Part shown: positions 1 through 10,860 of the stretch, in pieces
Position numbering within the stretch: the stretch's first letter is position 1
Layout of the letters: each line of letters starts with the position of its first letter
Assembly: GCA_023159155.1 (NCBI GenBank)
Contig: JAJNNX010000030.1
Coordinates: 248,001-312,000, forward strand
Source: Ustulina deusta
Taxonomy: Eukaryota; Ascomycota; Sordariomycetes; Xylariales; Xylariaceae
Reading direction: 5' to 3'
Length of the DNA stretch: 64,000 nucleotides
The notes under the pieces: model-generated
Told to the model about the DNA's origin: nothing
The model's input: the letters and a program-made list of their open reading frames with translations, nothing else
Databases searched by the model: none
Program-made: the position numbers and the translations under genes

Positions 1-57
1 TACTTGGATATCAAATGGACGCCTCCGCCAAAAGTGACGTGACTGACATAGTACCAG

Positions 58-1240
58 TACATCTTCTCCGACCGTAGTTACAATAAGCCGTTCTTTGTTG
101 TGTACATCAATTCGTCCATTTTTGCGATCTCGATGATACCAGCTTCCATCAAATACATAATACAAAATGGTGGATTTAGACATGTGAAGAATCAAGCATT
201 ACAGGCTTGGAGGGGACGCACGCAGGAAATGGGCAGGTTTAAGGCTCCTGCGGAAAATGGTGATTCCGCGCTAGAAGAACGGTTGCTAGTCAACGAGGAA
301 GAGTGTCTCGAAGCACATGGTATCCCGAACCCCGTTGAACAGCTATCCTTCCTCGAGACAGCGAGATTCAGTCTCGAATTTGCCATGATATGGTTCTGGG
401 GCAATTATTTCGCGTCTGCCTGTTTGGAATACACGAGCGTTGGGAGTGTTACCATTCTAACGTCGACCAGTAGCGTCTGGACGCTGATATTTTGCGCCAT
501 AATGAAAACCGACGCCTTCTCAGTCCGGAAGCTTGTCGGTGTATTGGCCTCGCTGTCAGGTGTGATCCTTATATCGTTGGTGGACCTTTCCGGCGACGGA
601 AATGATGACGGCCGAGGCAATTTCCCCCACAAGACGCAAGCACAAATCGCGATTGGCGACGGAATGGCGTTTTTGAGCGCCATCATCTACGGTGTCTACG
701 TGGTCGTGATGAAGGTTAGGATAGGGAACGAAGACCGTGTCAATATGCCCTTATTTTTCGGGTTTGTCGGCATGTTCAATGTCTTACTCCTATGGCCGTT
801 ATTCCCCATTTTACATTATACGGGGATTGAACATGTGAGTCGCTTTCCTGGATAGACGGACGAATTGTGAGATTAACTAAATTGCAGTTCGAATTACCTC
901 CCAGCGGTAAAATCTGGGCTATCGTTCTGGTATGTTTCCTGCGATAATGTATCACTTCTTCAAACTAACGGCTCTGTAGTCCAACTCACTATTTTCCTTT
1001 ATCAGCGATATATCTTGGGCATACGCTATGCTCCTGACAACTCCGCTCGTTGTTACCGTGGGCTTGTCATTAAACATCCCGCTGTCCTTGATTGGAGAGA
1101 TGATTCAGTATCAGCAATACTCGAGCTTCGTGTATTGGGTTGGTGCTGTGATAGTAGTGATCTCGTTCTTGTTCATTAACCACGAAAGCCACGAACATGA
1201 TGGACATGCTAAAATCGTGGAACCAGAAAGCGAGTCATGA
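58..1240 (+). CDS. SLC35F5/YML018C-like membrane transporter, 3' part
   Basis: This is the C-terminal part of a drug/metabolite-transporter superfamily (EamA-like) protein of the SLC35F5 / yeast YML018C type, a multi-pass carrier of vacuolar or Golgi membranes whose substrate is not settled. The gene enters from the left edge. An intron seems to end at 51 or 57 (both acceptors are in phase), and exons follow at 58-834, 888-929 and 980-1240. Donors are GTGAGT at 835 and GTATGT at 930; acceptors are GCAG and GTAG. The visible part is about 359 residues. It opens with the family motif YNKPFF followed by a membrane segment, has a hydrophilic loop (about 30-90), and then about eight more hydrophobic segments including the conserved stretch YTSVGSVTILTSTSS. 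The tail is His/Glu-rich and soluble. The family call is from recognised sequence; the substrate is unknown. Confidence 0.85.
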
Positions 1241-2438
1241 TGAATGTGATGCTAGGACTGTGTTGGTCGAAAAGAAAAAAACGCCATGCTGGATATATAA
1301 TTGTATGGGATATGTAAGGCAGTTATGGCGAATGTGCACAGAGAACGGGATTAATACTGTTAGACTAGTATAGAAAGTATACGAGAAATATACATATACG
1401 GTTATTGGACTGAAGTGCAAGGCTGTCAGTCTTAACTAATGAGTTATCAGCGCCGGGTACCTCTACCTTGATGAAGAGTTGAAGCAGAAACTTGGTTGTC
1501 TTGTTGCACTTCTGCCTCCAGAATTCCTACCCCTGTTTTAAGCGGTCTGGCGTTGTTCTTAACCCAGAGCCCAGTAAGACCAGATTTGTCGTCTTCAACT
1601 TCATGTGGGCTAGGGCAAGTACACTAGTCACAATATAGGCAACGCCGAGCTTGCTCCTATCCCGGAAAATCCGAATGCCATCGCCGTATAGATCACAAGA
1701 ACGTTGACAATGCGAGACATGGAGAATTACCGAACATATGGTTGTTGTCGTACTTGGTTGGAAGTCTATGTGGCTCACGCATGAGGTCATTGTGAATGCA
1801 GATTACCAATCTTTTCAAAACCACGCTCTCCATAATCACCCGGCTCTAGGCTTCCGCAACCCCATCGGCATGCATGATGATGAAAGGAAAGTAAGATATC
1901 GCGATGCGATGAGCTAACAGTTGGCTCTGCTACAACTTATCAAGCTTACCAACCAGCCCAAAGGTCGTCATGCAGGTGCACCCAATCGCTCATCTACGTT
2001 GTAATGGATTGTAGTGTACCCTCTTGAAGATTTCCTGACGGACTAGTTCTTATGCAGCGGAATTGAACGAGTGAACTCAACAGCGACCTACTGGAGCCGA
2101 TTCTAGTGTCCTATTGGACTCTGGTCGAAGTTCTCTTCTGTATTTGTGGAAGCGCCGGAGTGGCGTTGCCATGCTCTCCGAAATGGAGCATCCTACCGGT
2201 ATTCCGGAGCTTGTTCCCACAATTTCCGGAATTCCGTCACGGATTCATTCATGCGTAGGGCCAAGGTAATAACACCTACATGGTTAAAAACCTGCATGGG
2301 GGTAGACAAGCATATAAGAACATCTATATCGGTGCAGCAGCAGATCCCACGCCTCACCTTGTGACCAAATAACCCCAAGGTGGCGATACCAGACGGCTCA
2401 ATCTAGACCTTACCGATTTAGGACTTGAGGAATCAAAA
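1241..2438. other. intergenic, no gene supported
   Basis: About 1.2 kb between two forward genes. The longest reverse open frame (1527-1790, 87 codons) is partly hydrophobic but has no recognisable family and no convincing splice partners. The last ~250 bases are presumably the EthD gene promoter. I see no tRNA or repeat here. Confidence 0.5.
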
Positions 2439-3098
2439 ATGTCAGCAAACGAAACCGCGCAGCTCAACTCCGCAGGGGGGCCTCTTTTCCGCAGACCCGA
2501 CCTGTCCCACGAGGAATTCACGACAGCATGGCACCGGCACGGAGGACTTGCCATGGCGTGGGCCTTGAAATTCGGGGTCTGGGAGTATATCCAGATCCAC
2601 ATGCCCCCTCCTCTCCCCGCAGAATCGGAATCAGCCGCGACATTAGTGACAAGTGATGACGACACCATCGAGACCAAAGCCAGACGCATCCTCCAACAGG
2701 CCGACGGCGTGGCCATCATGCGCGGTTACAACGTGCCTACCGAGTCGGGGAATCTGTATTTCAGGAGTGTCATCCTTGTGGATGAGAGGAAGTTCTTACA
2801 CGACGAGTCGGGTGCTGGCGCGGTCAAGGGGGACCCGCCTGTGTACGATGTCCCGGAGCTGCATGTCGATGTCTGGAGGGAGATGGCGCTGAGTATGGGC
2901 GGCGTGGAGCATGGTGAGCTATTCTTGTTTGGAGTCTTGCTGGGCGCGATTGCGATAGCCCTTAATAATTTGGATAGAGGAGTGGATTGCTGATCTGTAG
3001 ATGGTATAGTGAAGATTAGAGATGGGAAGGACGTTGCTGGGGGTGTGATGTGGGAGGAGTGGGAGAGGGTTGAGAGGGAGGAGGAAGCGTCTAAGTGA
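2439..3098 (+). CDS. EthD-domain protein
   Basis: A small protein with an EthD domain (dimeric alpha/beta barrel fold), the family of ethyl tert-butyl ether degradation protein EthD and of fungal polyketide tailoring and decarboxylating enzymes. The domain start is seen at residues 18-55, where the typical order is an R-R-P-x-LS-xEEF-xxxW stretch followed by H-x-H-GG (WHRHGG). Two exons fit: 2439-2913 and 3001-3098, joined by an 87-nt intron with donor GTGAGC and acceptor CTGTAG preceded by a CTGA branch-like site. The phase-1 junction reads GVEH-D-GIVKIRDGKD. The product is 190 residues. Without splicing, the frame runs into a hydrophobic tail that looks like translated intron. There is no neighbouring polyketide synthase or oxidoreductase, so the substrate cannot be inferred. 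Confidence 0.8.
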
Positions 3099-4606
3099 TG
3101 AGATGACGGGGAGTGTTGGGTGTGAGTCGACGGACTATACTGCTGAATGAATGGCTGCGATTGGATCCAACTGAAATATACTTGTTGGAGTATATAGCGC
3201 AATATTTCGAGATTTCATGACCTCCCGAGGTCTTCATGACATTCACACATTATTCACGGACGTTACTTAGGTACTCGCATATGGTAAAAGATCAACAGGG
3301 GTTAGACTGAGAAAGGTTACCCTATAGAAGCCTACCCGCATACCTAGGCACCTAAGTATTTAGGTTATATAGTACAATAGATAGCAGATACCTAGATTAG
3401 GCATCTGTCTGCCACGAAACCGGAGCATCTCCTCCACCCTGCGTTGTCGATCCCACACCTTACCCACGATCGACTATTCTAAATTCGCTATTTCCCAAAC
3501 ATCGATGACTGTGACTCGTGAGCCTCGTGTGCTAGCTCATACCCGTCGGCACCACCTCATCCAGTGAGCTAAAGTTAGGTGATTTGGTAGCCGTCATCAA
3601 ACTCTGAACCTCCGAACCTTGAGCACGACAAGCCCACTCCTTTCACCAGTGCAATAACAGTGGACAATACCTAAGGCACCTAGGTCCGAACAGAAACGGC
3701 AGGTAGCCGCTCTCTTCTGTAGTGCTGTCCCCCATAAAAATTCGGAGCTTTTATTATGCTATTTATTCTCGGGGGCTTCGTCTACCGGACCATCCGTTCC
3801 TATTCTTCATACACCGCCAACATTTGCTCCTGGATTTTCTAAAGAACCTCGTTTGTCAGGAGGGCGAGTCATAAGAAGTGCAAGGGCAAATCCAGATCCA
3901 AATATGACCTAACCCAGCCTCAGATCATCGTGTGATCTCTACTATCTCGTCTCGTCTGCCTTGTAAGTCGTCATTGCCCGGGCACGTGGGCTCGCCGCCC
4001 GATACTAGGCTGTTATTCCACTTGAGCCCTGCTCAACGTGAGTGACTACTAAGTAAACTAGAATCTTCAAGAAGTGTTCCAAGTTCTCGGTGATTAAGAA
4101 GAATATATGAGTAGACGCATCTCTGTTGTCTGTTGTTCTCTCGTCCTCTCTGAACTCAAAAAGCAACTTTGCTGCTGGTTTCCTATCTCCTTCCCTTCAC
4201 TTTTTGCTGGTTCTTTTTGTGGCTTATCATTCATCACTTGTCCTCTGGTTTACACAGTTTCTATTTAGACTATCACAGGCAGCTCGCCAAAAACTCGTTT
4301 TATTAGCGACCAGGAAGCCTCGCGGCTTCTCTGCGAGAGGACTTACTTAGCTATATTCAAGTTCAGTAGAACTTGCTTTGTCCCCGGCCACGCCTACTTC
4401 TTCGCCGTGTATAGTCGAGGTCGTGATTTCGTAGCCACATCATCACTCCTCGTTTTACCTGGACTGCCCCATCATCTTTCCGCTGTCGTCGAGGCGCGGC
4501 TTCGTGACCCTAGGTAGCTTCGTCTCAGCCCCCTTGACAAGTCATCTACCTCTCCAGTTTCGCCCAGCCGCCGCTAGATCCCTCCCGCTACCTACTTATC
4601 TCACCT
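3099..4606. other. intergenic with CCTAGGTACC-type tracts
   Basis: About 1.5 kb without a supported gene. 3240-3420 and 3660-3690 hold many short ACCTAGG / CCTAAGTA pieces, a motif style common in intergenic DNA of sordariomycetes. 4100-4600 is pyrimidine-rich with long CT runs, as expected for a promoter and 5' leader of the next gene. A 74-codon open frame at 4126-4350 has no family likeness and is probably leader sequence. Confidence 0.45.
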
Positions 4607-5653
4607 ATGACCATGCACTCCAAGATTGGCGACCCTATTCGTCCCCTGTCCGATTCTATTAATGTCGCTACCCGTTCTGTTCACACAAAACTAAATAAGC
4701 TGGTCGTTTCCCGATTACCGCTGGCACTGCCTCCGCAAGTGGATGACGCCTCTCAGTATGTATCTGGCCTCTTACACATTGCGCCCATATACATCGCATT
4801 TGAGTCATTGTGGAGGACAGTCTTGAAATTGCCAGAGCCTCTAGGGACGCATCATTCCGATAAAGATAGTCTTACCGATCCTGCATGCGAACCAGTAGGG
4901 GTCAGGCCGGACGACTGTCCGAACGCTAATCGCGGGCTAGTCGTCGATACCCGGATAGAAGCACTACTCACCAACCTATATTTCGAGGGGCTTCAACGCT
5001 CACAATCGCTGCAACAAGATCTCATATCCTTGACGGGTTGGTCAGATCGCACACTCTCAGAACAGCTCGATAATGCCTCGAAATCGCCAGTCCTCAGCGA
5101 CTTCCTATCTCACATTGAAACATCCGTGGGGAAATCTCCTCACATCTTACTCGCGTATGCCTGGGTTCTGTACATGGCGCTCTTTTCAGGCGGGCGCTTT
5201 ATTCGAGCCTCACTTGAGAACATCTATCCGGCGTTTTGGATCCCTGCGTCAGCTCAACAACCAACACCGGCCGCCCTCGCAAACTCCACGATGACCGGTG
5301 TACAGCCGCTGAGTTTCTTCCGGTTTAAAACGCATGAAGACGGGGAGGATCTCAAGCATGAATTCAAGAAACGCCTCCTCGAATCCGAATACTATCTCAC
5401 GATACCCGAGCGAGAGGAGGTCATCGAAGAGGCACGCCGTATCTTCGAATACATGATACAGCTTGTCGGCGAGCTAGACGACATCTGCGAAACCGATGAG
5501 GAGGCCGCCGAAGCTAGGTTGTTGAGCCTACGCAGTAGAGACAGCCTCGTTGTTCAGAGGGAACGGAGACAACATTTCGCCGAAACGACGCGGGAGGCTA
5601 CCGCGGAGACGGCAGCTGAACGGACTCGAATCTGGGTGGAGAAAGCCACATAA
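4607..5653 (+). CDS. Heme-oxygenase-like protein
   Basis: A single-exon frame of 348 residues with a heme-oxygenase-like fold (HemeO / Hmx1 group), which in authentic members opens heme to biliverdin, CO and iron. Visible hallmarks are the N-terminal helix with a candidate proximal histidine in ATRSVHTKL (His26), the HIAPIYIAFESLW stretch (57-69), and the distal helix LLAYAWVLYMALFSGGRF (about 181-198) with the paired glycines of the family. In classical enzymes the distal helix reads GDLSGGQ; here GD is replaced by AL, so the oxygen-activating aspartate is missing. The C-terminal third is charged and helical, and no C-terminal membrane anchor is seen, unlike Hmx1. The start is the first ATG after a CT-rich leader; a second ATG lies two codons on. 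Fold fairly sure, activity unsure. Confidence 0.75.
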   Translation: MTMHSKIGDPIRPLSDSINVATRSVHTKLNKLVVSRLPLALPPQVDDASQYVSGLLHIAPIYIAFESLWRTVLKLPEPLGTHHSDKDSLTDPACEPVGVRPDDCPNANRGLVVDTRIEALLTNLYFEGLQRSQSLQQDLISLTGWSDRTLSEQLDNASKSPVLSDFLSHIETSVGKSPHILLAYAWVLYMALFSGGRFIRASLENIYPAFWIPASAQQPTPAALANSTMTGVQPLSFFRFKTHEDGEDLKHEFKKRLLESEYYLTIPEREEVIEEARRIFEYMIQLVGELDDICETDEEAAEARLLSLRSRDSLVVQRERRQHFAETTREATAETAAERTRIWVEKAT

Positions 5654-5961
5654 ATTCTGGCTAAATGCTCAGTGATCCTAGGATTATCTAGGAAATTCGG
5701 CTCGACGCCTCGGGCAAGAGACCGGAGCACGTCATTTGCGAGACTGGTAGAGCGAATCCATAGATTGCAGTATGAGATACGTTGCATATGATACCCGATT
5801 AGATTATCAGTCGACTTTTGTTCTTGTATGTTGCAGAACCAGCAGATACATTTTTCTGGTTTGTTCTTCAAGTGTCAGTTCTATATCTATGTCGCCAGAA
5901 AGAAAGGCGGCGATGACATGTCACCACAGCTGCAAACCCTACATAATTTCCTCCCACATCT
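5654..5961. other. 3' flank and transposon target site
   Basis: Normal-composition DNA between the heme-oxygenase-like gene and the AT-rich block. It ends with CCACATCT at 5954-5961, which recurs at 29270-29277 just beyond the block and is read as the target-site duplication. Confidence 0.6.
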
Positions 5962-6060
5962 ATGGAGGGCCATTAGTGCCACTTCCGCCAAACAATAAAA
6001 CTTGGGACTTGGGACTTAGGAATTAGCACTTGGCATTTATAATTACCCCATTTATTTTAT
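5962..6060 (+). repeat. left terminal inverted repeat
   Basis: Begins ATGGAGGGCCATTAG and runs to about 6060. Bases 5967-6000 are identical to the reverse complement of the right end. Inside, 6000-6034 consists of five tandem heptamers of the form ACTTGGG/ACTTAGG/AATTAGC/ACTTGGC. Preceded by the duplication CCACATCT (5954-5961). The first ~60 bases keep intact CpA dinucleotides, unlike the interior. Confidence 0.85.
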
Positions 6061-6481
6061 TTATATATGAAGCAATTAATTAAATTTATAAAAATATTAT
6101 TATAAAAAATAATTAATTCAATTTATATAAGCATTATTGTATAAAGCAATTTATTTAAACTATTTATTTACTAGGTCTTAGTTTTACTAGAATAATTGTA
6201 TAACTAGTTATTAACCTAAAACACTACGTAAAGATGCCTAGTAATTGTTTTAGAGCTTTTATTTACTTAAGTTTTATTAGCAAAACTATTTATTTATTAT
6301 ATATATAAAAAATCTATATATAAAAGCGCTACTAGCAAAATAATAAAATTAATTATATATATAAAAAATTTTTATTATATTTATTTAAAAAATAATAAGG
6401 TTAGTAGCTATACTACTAGCTATATAACTAGACTAGCAATATAGCGCCTAAAGCTCTTTTTTAATAGAAAAAAGAAAAAGG

Positions 6482-6524
6482 TTATTATTATTATTATTGT
6501 TATTGTTGTTATTGTTGTTATTGC
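6482..6524. repeat. TTA/TTG trinucleotide microsatellite
   Basis: Imperfect run of TTA and TTG triplets in the left arm of the host transposon. Confidence 0.85.
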
Positions 6525-6915
6525 TACCTGCGTTTTTTTGCCAGTCCTGTATAGAGTACCGAGCAGCGTAATTTTGTTACTTATAATTTTTATAATAGCT
6601 ACTAAAGTAGCTGGGTAATTGTACGCAAGTAAGAAAAGGCTTTGCTAACCTATTGATTGATATGCTTTAGGTGTAATAGTATTTGCTATATGTTAAAGCA
6701 ATAGTAATACTTTTTGATTGGATTAAAAAAGTATTAATATAGCTTGGCTGCTTATTTTAGATTTGGTTTATTATAACTTGTCTTTATATAATAGGAATAA
6801 GTTGTTCGGGCAAAGCTAGAATAGTATGCTAAAGTGTATTATAGCAGAATAGCGCTAACTGCTAACCTCTGAGCTAAAGGATAACTATTAGCGCTAGTGC
6901 TGGTACGGCAGGATT

Positions 6916-6946
6916 GGTAGGGGTAGGGACGGGGGCAGGGGGGGGG
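6916..6946 (+). other. G-rich island, potential G-quadruplex
   Basis: Within DNA otherwise very rich in A+T, four G-runs of 4, 3, 5 and 9 follow one another with two-base spacers TA, AC and CA. This satisfies the usual G-quadruplex pattern. The run contains few CpA/TpG sites, so RIP could not easily erase it. Confidence 0.6.
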
Positions 6947-7018
6947 CTACTGTTTATATAAAAAAGTTAGCATTTATTATACAAAAGAAGTAAAAAGAAA
7001 CAATATGTATGATATGCT

Positions 7019-7127
7019 GTTATTACTACTATTACTATTACTATTGCTACTATTGCTATTGTTGTTATTGCTGCTACTACTATTAGTGGTAGTAGTAGTA
7101 GTAGTGGTAGTAGTAGTAGTAGTAGCA
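7019..7127. repeat. TTA/CTA/GTA trinucleotide microsatellite
   Basis: About 36 triplets: TTA, CTA, CTG and TTG on the left half, then GTA/GTG on the right half. All frames stay open across it, which creates apparent poly-Leu, poly-Val and poly-Thr open frames on both strands that are not genes. Confidence 0.9.
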
Positions 7128-7454
7128 GACTTAGAAAAGGAAAAAAAAGAGAAAATATGGAAGGGCAGTAAAAGGCAGACTTTATAAGCATACAAAAAAT
7201 GGGAGTGATTACAAAAAATATATATAAAAAGTAGGTGCGTAAGAAATATATAAATGCAAATATAAAAGCCCTTGTATAAAGAAAATATAAAAAGCAGGTA
7301 TATAAAATAAATATAAAAATAGGATATGTACTATACAAACATTTAGTACAAATTAAATATATATTATTTTAAATACTATATTTAAAATTAGACTATAGAT
7401 ATTTTATATATTATATAATTGATTTTTTATTTTTTATATTTGTTTTATATTTTG

Positions 7455-7860
7455 TACGAACGATCTTTTACTTTTTATATTCTTTTATTTCTTATATTTT
7501 TTACTTTTTCTATATATACAATCTTTTATTCTTTATATTTTTTACCTTTTTTGTATGCACAATCTTTTATTTTTTATACTTTTTACTTTTTCTATATGTA
7601 TAATCTTCTGCTCTTTATGTTTCTTACCTCCGTACGTACGATCTTCTGCTCTTTACGCTTTTTACTTTTTCTATATATATAATTTTTTACTCCTTATACT
7701 CTTTACCTCTTCTGTACGCACAATCTTCTATTTTTTATACTTTTTACTTCTTTTGTACGTACGATCTTTTATTTTTTATATTTCTTACTTTTTTTGTACG
7801 CATAATCTTTTATTTTTTATACTTTTTACCTCTTTTATACATATAATTTTTTATTTTTTA
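7455..7860. repeat. ~41-bp tandem repeat, about ten units
   Basis: Each unit begins near CAATCTTTTATTTTTTATA, continues TTTTTTACTTTTT, and ends near GTACGTACG or TATATATA. Units differ mostly by C/T and A/G transitions. The reading frames through it (7419-7977) are repeat translations, not proteins. Confidence 0.8.
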
Positions 7861-8080
7861 TATTATTTTTTTTTGTATAACTTTTCTAGTACTAGATATA
7901 CTATAGTATTAAAAAAAAAAGTCCTTTTATTTATAAGTATGCTTTGCTTTCGAAATATTAAGCGTTATATGTACTAAAATTTTTATATTTTTTTTTTACG
8001 GAGTTTTTTTTGCTTTGCTTGTTTGGCTTTTTAGCCAAAAACTATTAAAATTTTAAGTAATAATAATAATAAAGAATAAG

Positions 8081-8243
8081 ATCTATTTTAGAATTATTAT
8101 ATAATAGCTTAAGCTTTATTTTAAAATTGTTATATAATAGTTTAAGCTTTATTTTAGAATTATTATATAATAGTTTAAGCTTTATTTTAGAATTATTATA
8201 TAATAGCTTAGAATTTATTCTAGAGTTATTATATAATAGCTTT
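8081..8243. repeat. ~33-bp tandem repeat, five units
   Basis: Unit core AGAATTATTATATAATAG followed by TTTAAGCTTTATTTT, repeated about five times with few changes. It lies in the left arm of the host transposon, before the first LTR element. Confidence 0.8.
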
Positions 8244-8677
8244 ATTGCAACCTATATTATAAATAATTTTGATTGATCCAAACTTAAATACTTTTTTTTT
8301 TCTAATTTCTTTAACTATAAATCTTATATATATAAATAATTATATAATTAATCCTAAAAACTATATAATTTTTATACTAGAAATATATAAACATATTAAT
8401 TATATTAGAATAAAAATAAAAAGATTATAGCAAGGTCTAAAAGTATTAAAAAAATTTAAACAAAAGTTTGTATAATAGTAGTATATAATTATTAAGATTT
8501 AAATAAATATTTAAGAATTACTATATTATTATAAAAAAAAGATCTTATTGTATAGAAAAACTAAAAAACTATATATATTCTTTTGTAATTTTTTAATATT
8601 TTAAAATATACTAATATAAAATTAGGTTAATACTAGCTTAGAAAGTTTGTTTATTTATTAAAAATATTAACTTAAGC

Positions 8678-8979
8678 TGTTGGAATAGTATTCCAGGTCA
8701 ATTGTACGCTATTTATGGGTCACTCACCTTGGCCACCTAAGGTGGCCAAGTCAGGTGGTTAGCCCATGGCTAGCCCATAGCTAAGGGGCCATGGTGGACC
8801 CCTTCGTACAAAGGGGTATACCAGGCCTTCCCACACCTTCTGATTTTTTTTCTTCTTTTTCTTTTCGATAAGCATTCGAATATAGTACAATATAGATTGT
8901 ATAGTGTTCGCCTTACTAGATCTGCTCTTGCGTATAGTACTATATATATATATACTATCCCGGATAGAGCTAACTAATA
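8678..8979. repeat. left LTR of the short retroelement
   Basis: 302 bp starting TGTTGGAATAGTATTCC. This copy keeps more G+C than its partner. It contains a perfect 11-bp-arm palindrome around CTTGGCCACCT at 8728-8750 and a CCCCTT...AAGGGG stem at about 8800-8817. The final base pairs are RIP-altered (CTAATA for CCAACA). Confidence 0.88.
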
Positions 8980-10342
8980 TTAATTAGTAAGTTAACTAGC
9001 AAACTTATAAATTAGCAAAGTTTGAAAAAACGAAATATTGCCGAATATTATATAATAATCTAAAAATGCTTCTGCCCGGTAGAAGACTTCGGTTTGTTAT
9101 ACAAAAGTTTTTAAAAAAATATAGTCCGCCTAGCAAACATACTTTAGATAACCTTCGTATAAATTATTAAACTAAATTAGTACTTAGGCTTGATTTTTTA
9201 ACTTCCTGCCTAGCAAAAAAAAAAATTTAAATTAATTAAAGTTTTTGCTACAAACTTTATATAAAGCAATCTAAATTCTACTCCGCTTAGCAGAATAGAC
9301 TATAGAATTAATTATAAGCTATTTTATTTTTTATTTTTTTTATATAGCTAATATATAGCTGCTATACAAAGTTTTTATATTTATACTTTTGTTTTAACCG
9401 GACTATTTATTTTTATATATGTTCTATTTAATAAAACTAAAAAAAAAATTAATTAGTTTTATATAATTTTTATATATAAAATAATTATAACTAATCTGTT
9501 TAATAAACTAAATTATAAAATTAATTGCAAACTTTTTTATAACTTTTATTTTTTATACAACCTATTTTTATAAAACAAACCTATAAAAATACCTAAATAT
9601 CTTTTTTAATAACTTGCTATATGCTAGCTAAATAGTATTTTTTTTTTTAATAATCTGTTATATAAACTAGCTAAATAACCTTTAGATTATTCCGTTGTAT
9701 GCAAAGCTAAGCAATAAACCTCCGTTTTATTTGCAGCCCTATATAATTTTAGACCTTGTATAGCCAGGCCCTACCTTACCCCCCCTTTTCTTTTTTTATA
9801 TAAATACTATACAAAAAACCTACTTTTAATGCTATATACTATAGCAACCAACCTTTTAGCTAAATCTTTATACAAAAACTTAGTTAAAAAAAGCAATATT
9901 CTAATAGGGCTATAAAAAAAATATACTAGCTTTATATACTAAGCTTACTAAAACCTTATTAGTATACAAAACTTAATTAATAACTAAAAATTATTTATAA
10001 TATATTTAGCTATAACTATATTTAGCTATATAAATATATAAATATTTAAGTTTTAAATAGCAAAGTATATATATAATAATTTTTAGAAATAAACTGCCAA
10101 ATATTTTAATTAAGTTAATTAGCACTTCTAGAAAAAATTAATTAAAACAATTAAACAAAATAGATTATATAGACTTTTTAAAGGCACTTTATATACTAAC
10201 CGGCTTATATAATTAATAATAAGCTATTATTTAGGCATATTAAATAACTAACTTTAGTAACCTATTTATATTTTTAAACTAGCCCTATTTAAAAAGATAA
10301 ACCTCCCTTTTTTTTTTTTTTTTGTATAACCTATATATAAAA

Positions 10343-10491
10343 GACCTATATACCTTTCTATACAATTGCTTTTTTGACCCCGTATAGAACAGACCTATAT
10401 ACTTTTTTATATAACTGCTTTTTTAACCTTATATAGAATAGACCTATATATTTTTCTATATAACTGCTTTTTTTTAACCTTGTATAAAACG
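10343..10491. repeat. 49-50-bp tandem repeat, three units
   Basis: Units start at 10343, 10392 and 10441 with GACCTATATA, and a fragment follows at 10491. They carry TTGCTTTTTTGACC or its transition derivatives. Located inside the short LTR element. Confidence 0.8.
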
Positions 10492-10860
10492 GACCTACCC
10501 CCCCCCCCTTTAGCTAATATTTGTATGGACCTAAACATTAAATTTAAAAAAAAAAAAAAAAAATAGAGCTAAAAAAATATTAGCAATAATAAGGACCTAC
10601 TTTATTAACCTGTTATATGCTAGCCAAACAACCTTTATGCTATATAGAGCATTTTGCTTTGGCTATATAAAGGGCTAGCTCTGCAGGAGGGCTAGCCGTA
10701 CAAAAGCTTTGTTTTTAAGTATTAAATAGATTGTTTTAGTATTAAATAGAAATTTTGTTTTTTTTTTGTACGAAGCACTCGCTTTGATCGTACGAAGTTT
10801 TTATATTTAGTTTGTCTATATAATTAACCTAGCAATATAACAAAAAGTAAAAATAGTTAG

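Noticed and set aside
1527..1790. Reverse 87-codon partly hydrophobic frame
   Set aside because: No recognisable family, no splice partners, and typical intergenic composition around it.
6967..7338. Open frames with poly-Leu, poly-Val, poly-Thr and poly-Ser/Asn on both strands
   Set aside because: They are translations of the triplet microsatellite at 7019-7127 and nothing else in them looks coding.
7419..7977. Forward frames rich in Phe, Tyr and Leu, resembling a membrane protein
   Set aside because: They are translations of the 41-bp AT-rich tandem repeat, so the hydrophobicity comes from base composition.
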